Of a DNA stretch of 64,000 bases, positions 62,054-64,000 are shown piece by piece. The stretch comes from Nitrosococcus wardiae (GTDB lineage: Bacteria > Pseudomonadota > Gammaproteobacteria > Nitrosococcales > Nitrosococcaceae). Numbering within the stretch: position 1 is the first letter of the stretch; every line of letters begins with the position of its first letter. The stretch is from positions 3,181,659 through 3,245,658 of the forward strand of contig NZ_CP038033.1 in the NCBI RefSeq assembly GCF_004421105.1, read 5' to 3'. A program made the translations under genes and the position numbers. The notes beneath the pieces are model-generated. The model saw nothing but the letters and a program-made list of their open reading frames with translations, did no database searches and was not told where the DNA came from.

Positions 62054-62476
62054 ATGAGTACATATCCAGAAAGCGGTGCTCGAGTCATAGGTGGTGAAGA
62101 CAATACCAACGGTCCAGGCCCTTATATCATGGCCGCAAGCACTCTAGAAGGGGATACAGTCGTCAACCTGGAAGGAGAAGAACTCGGTACCATTACCGAC
62201 ATCATGGTAGATGTGCCCAAAGGCCGCATTGCCTATGCGGTGCTATCCTTTGGGGGGTTTCTGGGCATGGGAGATAAACTATTCGCCGTGCCGTGGAATG
62301 CGTTAATTTTGGATGCGGAGGACAAGTGCTTCGTATTAAAAGTTGATAAAGAAACCCTTAAAAATGCACCGGGTTTTGACAAAGGTAATTGGCCAACTAT
62401 GGCCGATCAGCGCTGGGCGACCCAAGTACACACCCATTATGGAACCCGACCTTATTGGGAAGACTACACTCCCTAG
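62054..62476 (+). CDS. Cytosolic PRC-barrel domain protein
   Basis: This 140-residue protein has no signal peptide, unlike the other PRC proteins here. The PRC-barrel covers about 30-115 (VNLEGEELGTITDIMVD...GRIAYAVLSFGGFLGMGDKLFAVPW) and ends with the APGFDKGNWP motif. A tyrosine/histidine-rich tail follows. A GGAGG site lies 7 bases upstream. Function unknown. Confidence 0.87.
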   Translation: MSTYPESGARVIGGEDNTNGPGPYIMAASTLEGDTVVNLEGEELGTITDIMVDVPKGRIAYAVLSFGGFLGMGDKLFAVPWNALILDAEDKCFVLKVDKETLKNAPGFDKGNWPTMADQRWATQVHTHYGTRPYWEDYTP

Positions 62477-62677
62477 TGAAGGCTCTTGTTGTGTTCAGCA
62501 AAGTTTATTCTTTGAAGATAGCCTTCATGATAACTCTACCTTTTCCCACGCGGGCAGTGGGTGTGTCCAGAAAGGATTTTAGAAGCGCTTGGAAGCGCAT
62601 AATCTAAGATCACAAGCTAACGGACGAACTTGCCAGGGAAGGCAAGTTCAGCCAAAGCAAATAAATGAGTATGGAAT

Positions 62678-63487
62678 TTGCCTATCCGTGAGGCACAAGC
62701 AGCCCACCGATTAGAGTGCCGCCGGACCACCGTCAATGGCCTCTCCCTACATTTTCGAGCCTCCACCAACCCAGGGCGGAAAGAACACCTGCCCATTATT
62801 TTGATCCATGGACTGGCCTCAAGCCACTATATGATACCCATTGCTGAGCATCTTGCTTCTGATTTTCAAGTGTATGCCTTGGATCTTCCTGGGTTCGGTA
62901 AGAGCGATAAACCCCGTCGTGTTCTCAACTTGGCTGAACTAGCCGATGCGCTTGCCGCCTGGATGGCAAGCCTTGGTCTCAAACACGCCAATGGGGTTGG
63001 CAACTCGCTCGGCTGCAATGTCTTAGTCGAATTAGCTTTACGCCACAGGGAGCGGGTTAACTGCCTGGTTCTGCAAGGGCTGACCATAGATCCGGCCATT
63101 CGTACAACACACCAGCAGGTGGCACGCTGGCTTATCAATGGCCGCCGTGAGCCGTCGATGGGCAGCATTCTATTTAAGGACTATGCAGACGCGGGCTTAC
63201 GCTGCATGTCCTTAACCTTCCGTCATCTACTTCTGCTGCATCATCCAATTGAAGACAAACTCCCCTTAGTGCACGCACCAACGCTCATTGTTCGCGGTAG
63301 CCGTGATCCGATCGCCTCCCAGGAATGGGCAAGGGAAGCGGCACATCGACTCCCTCACGGACGATGGGTTGAAATTCCTGGAGAAGCCCATACACTTAAT
63401 TTTTTGCGCCGCGGAAATTCGCCCGCGTGCTGCGCCTATTTCTTGGTACAATGCTTGTCCATCAGGCCATTGAGCGCTGATTCCTAA
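62678..63487 (+). CDS. Alpha/beta hydrolase, frame apparently broken near both ends
   Basis: The open frame of 269 codons starts at a TTG. It has the hydrolase nucleophile elbow GNSLG, the Asp in RGSRDP and the His in GEAHTLNF. Both ends look shifted. Removing one T from 62677-62679 would join an ATG start (62665, reading MSMELPIREAQ). Adding one T to the run at 63400-63405 would give a natural tail, APRKFARVLRLFLGTMLV, ending at 63480. The core is intact, so the gene may be functional if these are sequencing errors. Confidence 0.7.
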   Translation: MPIREAQAAHRLECRRTTVNGLSLHFRASTNPGRKEHLPIILIHGLASSHYMIPIAEHLASDFQVYALDLPGFGKSDKPRRVLNLAELADALAAWMASLGLKHANGVGNSLGCNVLVELALRHRERVNCLVLQGLTIDPAIRTTHQQVARWLINGRREPSMGSILFKDYADAGLRCMSLTFRHLLLLHHPIEDKLPLVHAPTLIVRGSRDPIASQEWAREAAHRLPHGRWVEIPGEAHTLNFLRRGNSPACCAYFLVQCLSIRPLSADS

Positions 63488-63558
63488 AACAAAAAAACTA
63501 AAGCACCATAGGCCACCAACCTCCTCCCTATTTAGCCAATTTTGACTCTGCCTCTGCA

Positions 63559-64000
63559 ATGCTGCGAGCACTGAGCCATTTTCTCAAGGGCCAAGACTTC
63601 CCGGCACTCGGCCAATCGCGAGCGCTTGAACCCTTTACTCAAATGGTGAACTGGCTGCCTTCTTCTATGCGTAAGAAAATTTTTGCACTCAGCGGATCTT
63701 TCGAGGCGGTCTCACCCAAAAAAATGCATCAGGTCAGCGCCGACGCCATCGCCCCAGTGGATGGCCAGCCAGTATCCGCGGCAGCGATATCCAGCCGTAA
63801 TGGTAGGTTCTTCTAACGGGGCACTAATTCACCTATGCGCTGCCTTGCAGATACCTTGGTTACCCCAAACCTATCTTATTCCCGTACGCCAGAATGCTGA
63901 TCCCGATGATCCAAAACAAGCGCTAGCATTAGGACGGGAAGCAGGGCAGCAACTTTTTAGCAGCCAATCCCGATCTTCAACTTCACCATATGCACGATCC
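63559..64000 (+). pseudogene. Conserved gene with two homopolymer frameshifts, running off the window
   Basis: The frame starts at 63559 and breaks at CCCC (63752-63755): removing one C continues as QWMASQYPRQRYPAVMVGSS. It breaks again at TTTTT (63954-63958): removing one T gives LLAANPDLQLHHMHDP to the window edge. The text recalls a hypothetical family with an alpha/beta-hydrolase-like VGSSNGA motif, but I do not recognise a name. It follows the hydrolase gene on the same strand. The end lies beyond the window. Confidence 0.55.

Noticed and set aside
61800-62057. 85-codon ORF before the cytosolic PRC-barrel gene
   Set aside because: It has no ribosome site, is very basic, overlaps the next gene start and contains a possible promoter.
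1-64000. tRNA, rRNA, CRISPR array, prophage or intact insertion sequence
   Set aside because: I looked for T-loop motifs, regularly spaced repeats, integrase or transposase genes and phage structural genes and found none that are intact.

Overview
The window looks like part of a gammaproteobacterial chromosome of moderate GC with AT-rich intergenic DNA. The gene families (opgGH, Fe-superoxide dismutase, FtsH, a Pat-like acyl-CoA synthetase/GNAT protein, a caa3-type oxidase with fused subunits I and III) fit a marine or halophilic Chromatiales relative, perhaps Nitrosococcus-like. That placement is an inference from family recognition; there is no rRNA or tRNA gene to anchor it. I see no tRNA, rRNA, CRISPR array, intact insertion sequence or prophage.

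Layout. 0-8.2 kb: a MalK/UgpC-type ABC ATPase, a BON lipoprotein, a retropepsin-like protein, an orphan LuxR-type response regulator, a lipid kinase, and small envelope/stress genes (DUF1328, PRC-barrel, EF-hand, CsbD, DUF3309). 8.7-14 kb: a receiver-less sigma-54 activator, FtsH, an HtrA-like protease and a nicotinamidase. 14.1-26.3 kb: a carbohydrate block with a PAP2 phosphatase, a transaldolase-transketolase fusion, a triplicated EF-hand lipoprotein, the acyl-CoA synthetase/GNAT protein, sodB-pfkB, apgM and an SPW membrane protein. 26.9-30.4 kb: opgGH for osmoregulated periplasmic glucans. 30.6-42.4 kb: a second BON gene, two AI-2E permeases, DUF883/holin-like genes, an App1-type phosphatase, a LysM protein, a trehalose-synthase-like GH13 enzyme and a PRC+EF-hand fusion. 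42.6-50.6 kb: DUF2231 and CopD-like membrane proteins, a cytochrome c oxidase operon (II, I+III, a small membrane protein, CtaG) and a dihaem cytochrome. 51.0-60.0 kb: a PRC-PRC-LysM protein, then a run of SDR, ThDP enzyme, enolase-superfamily enzyme, FAD/Fe-S oxidoreductase, ASRT-family protein and DUF202. 60.2-64 kb: ChaB, an SDR, a cytosolic PRC-barrel protein and two genes with clustered homopolymer frameshifts.

The main theme is envelope, osmotic and redox stress. Small exported proteins share interchangeable modules (PRC-barrel, EF-hand, LysM) with nearly identical linkers. Two strong and two weaker -24/-12 (sigma-54) promoter matches lie in front of stress genes, and a sigma-54 activator lacking a receiver domain is encoded in the same region. 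The intergenic DNA holds non-autonomous mobile repeats: a four-copy family with TAAGTA-type ends, a TIR element that seems to supply a stop codon, a GC-rich multi-hairpin element and a short family related to TAGGGTG. It also holds gene remnants that record duplication and decay.

The least described unit is the 53.3-59.6 kb cluster, in which an ASRT-like (sensory rhodopsin transducer family) protein ends a probable sugar-acid oxidation operon with no rhodopsin nearby.
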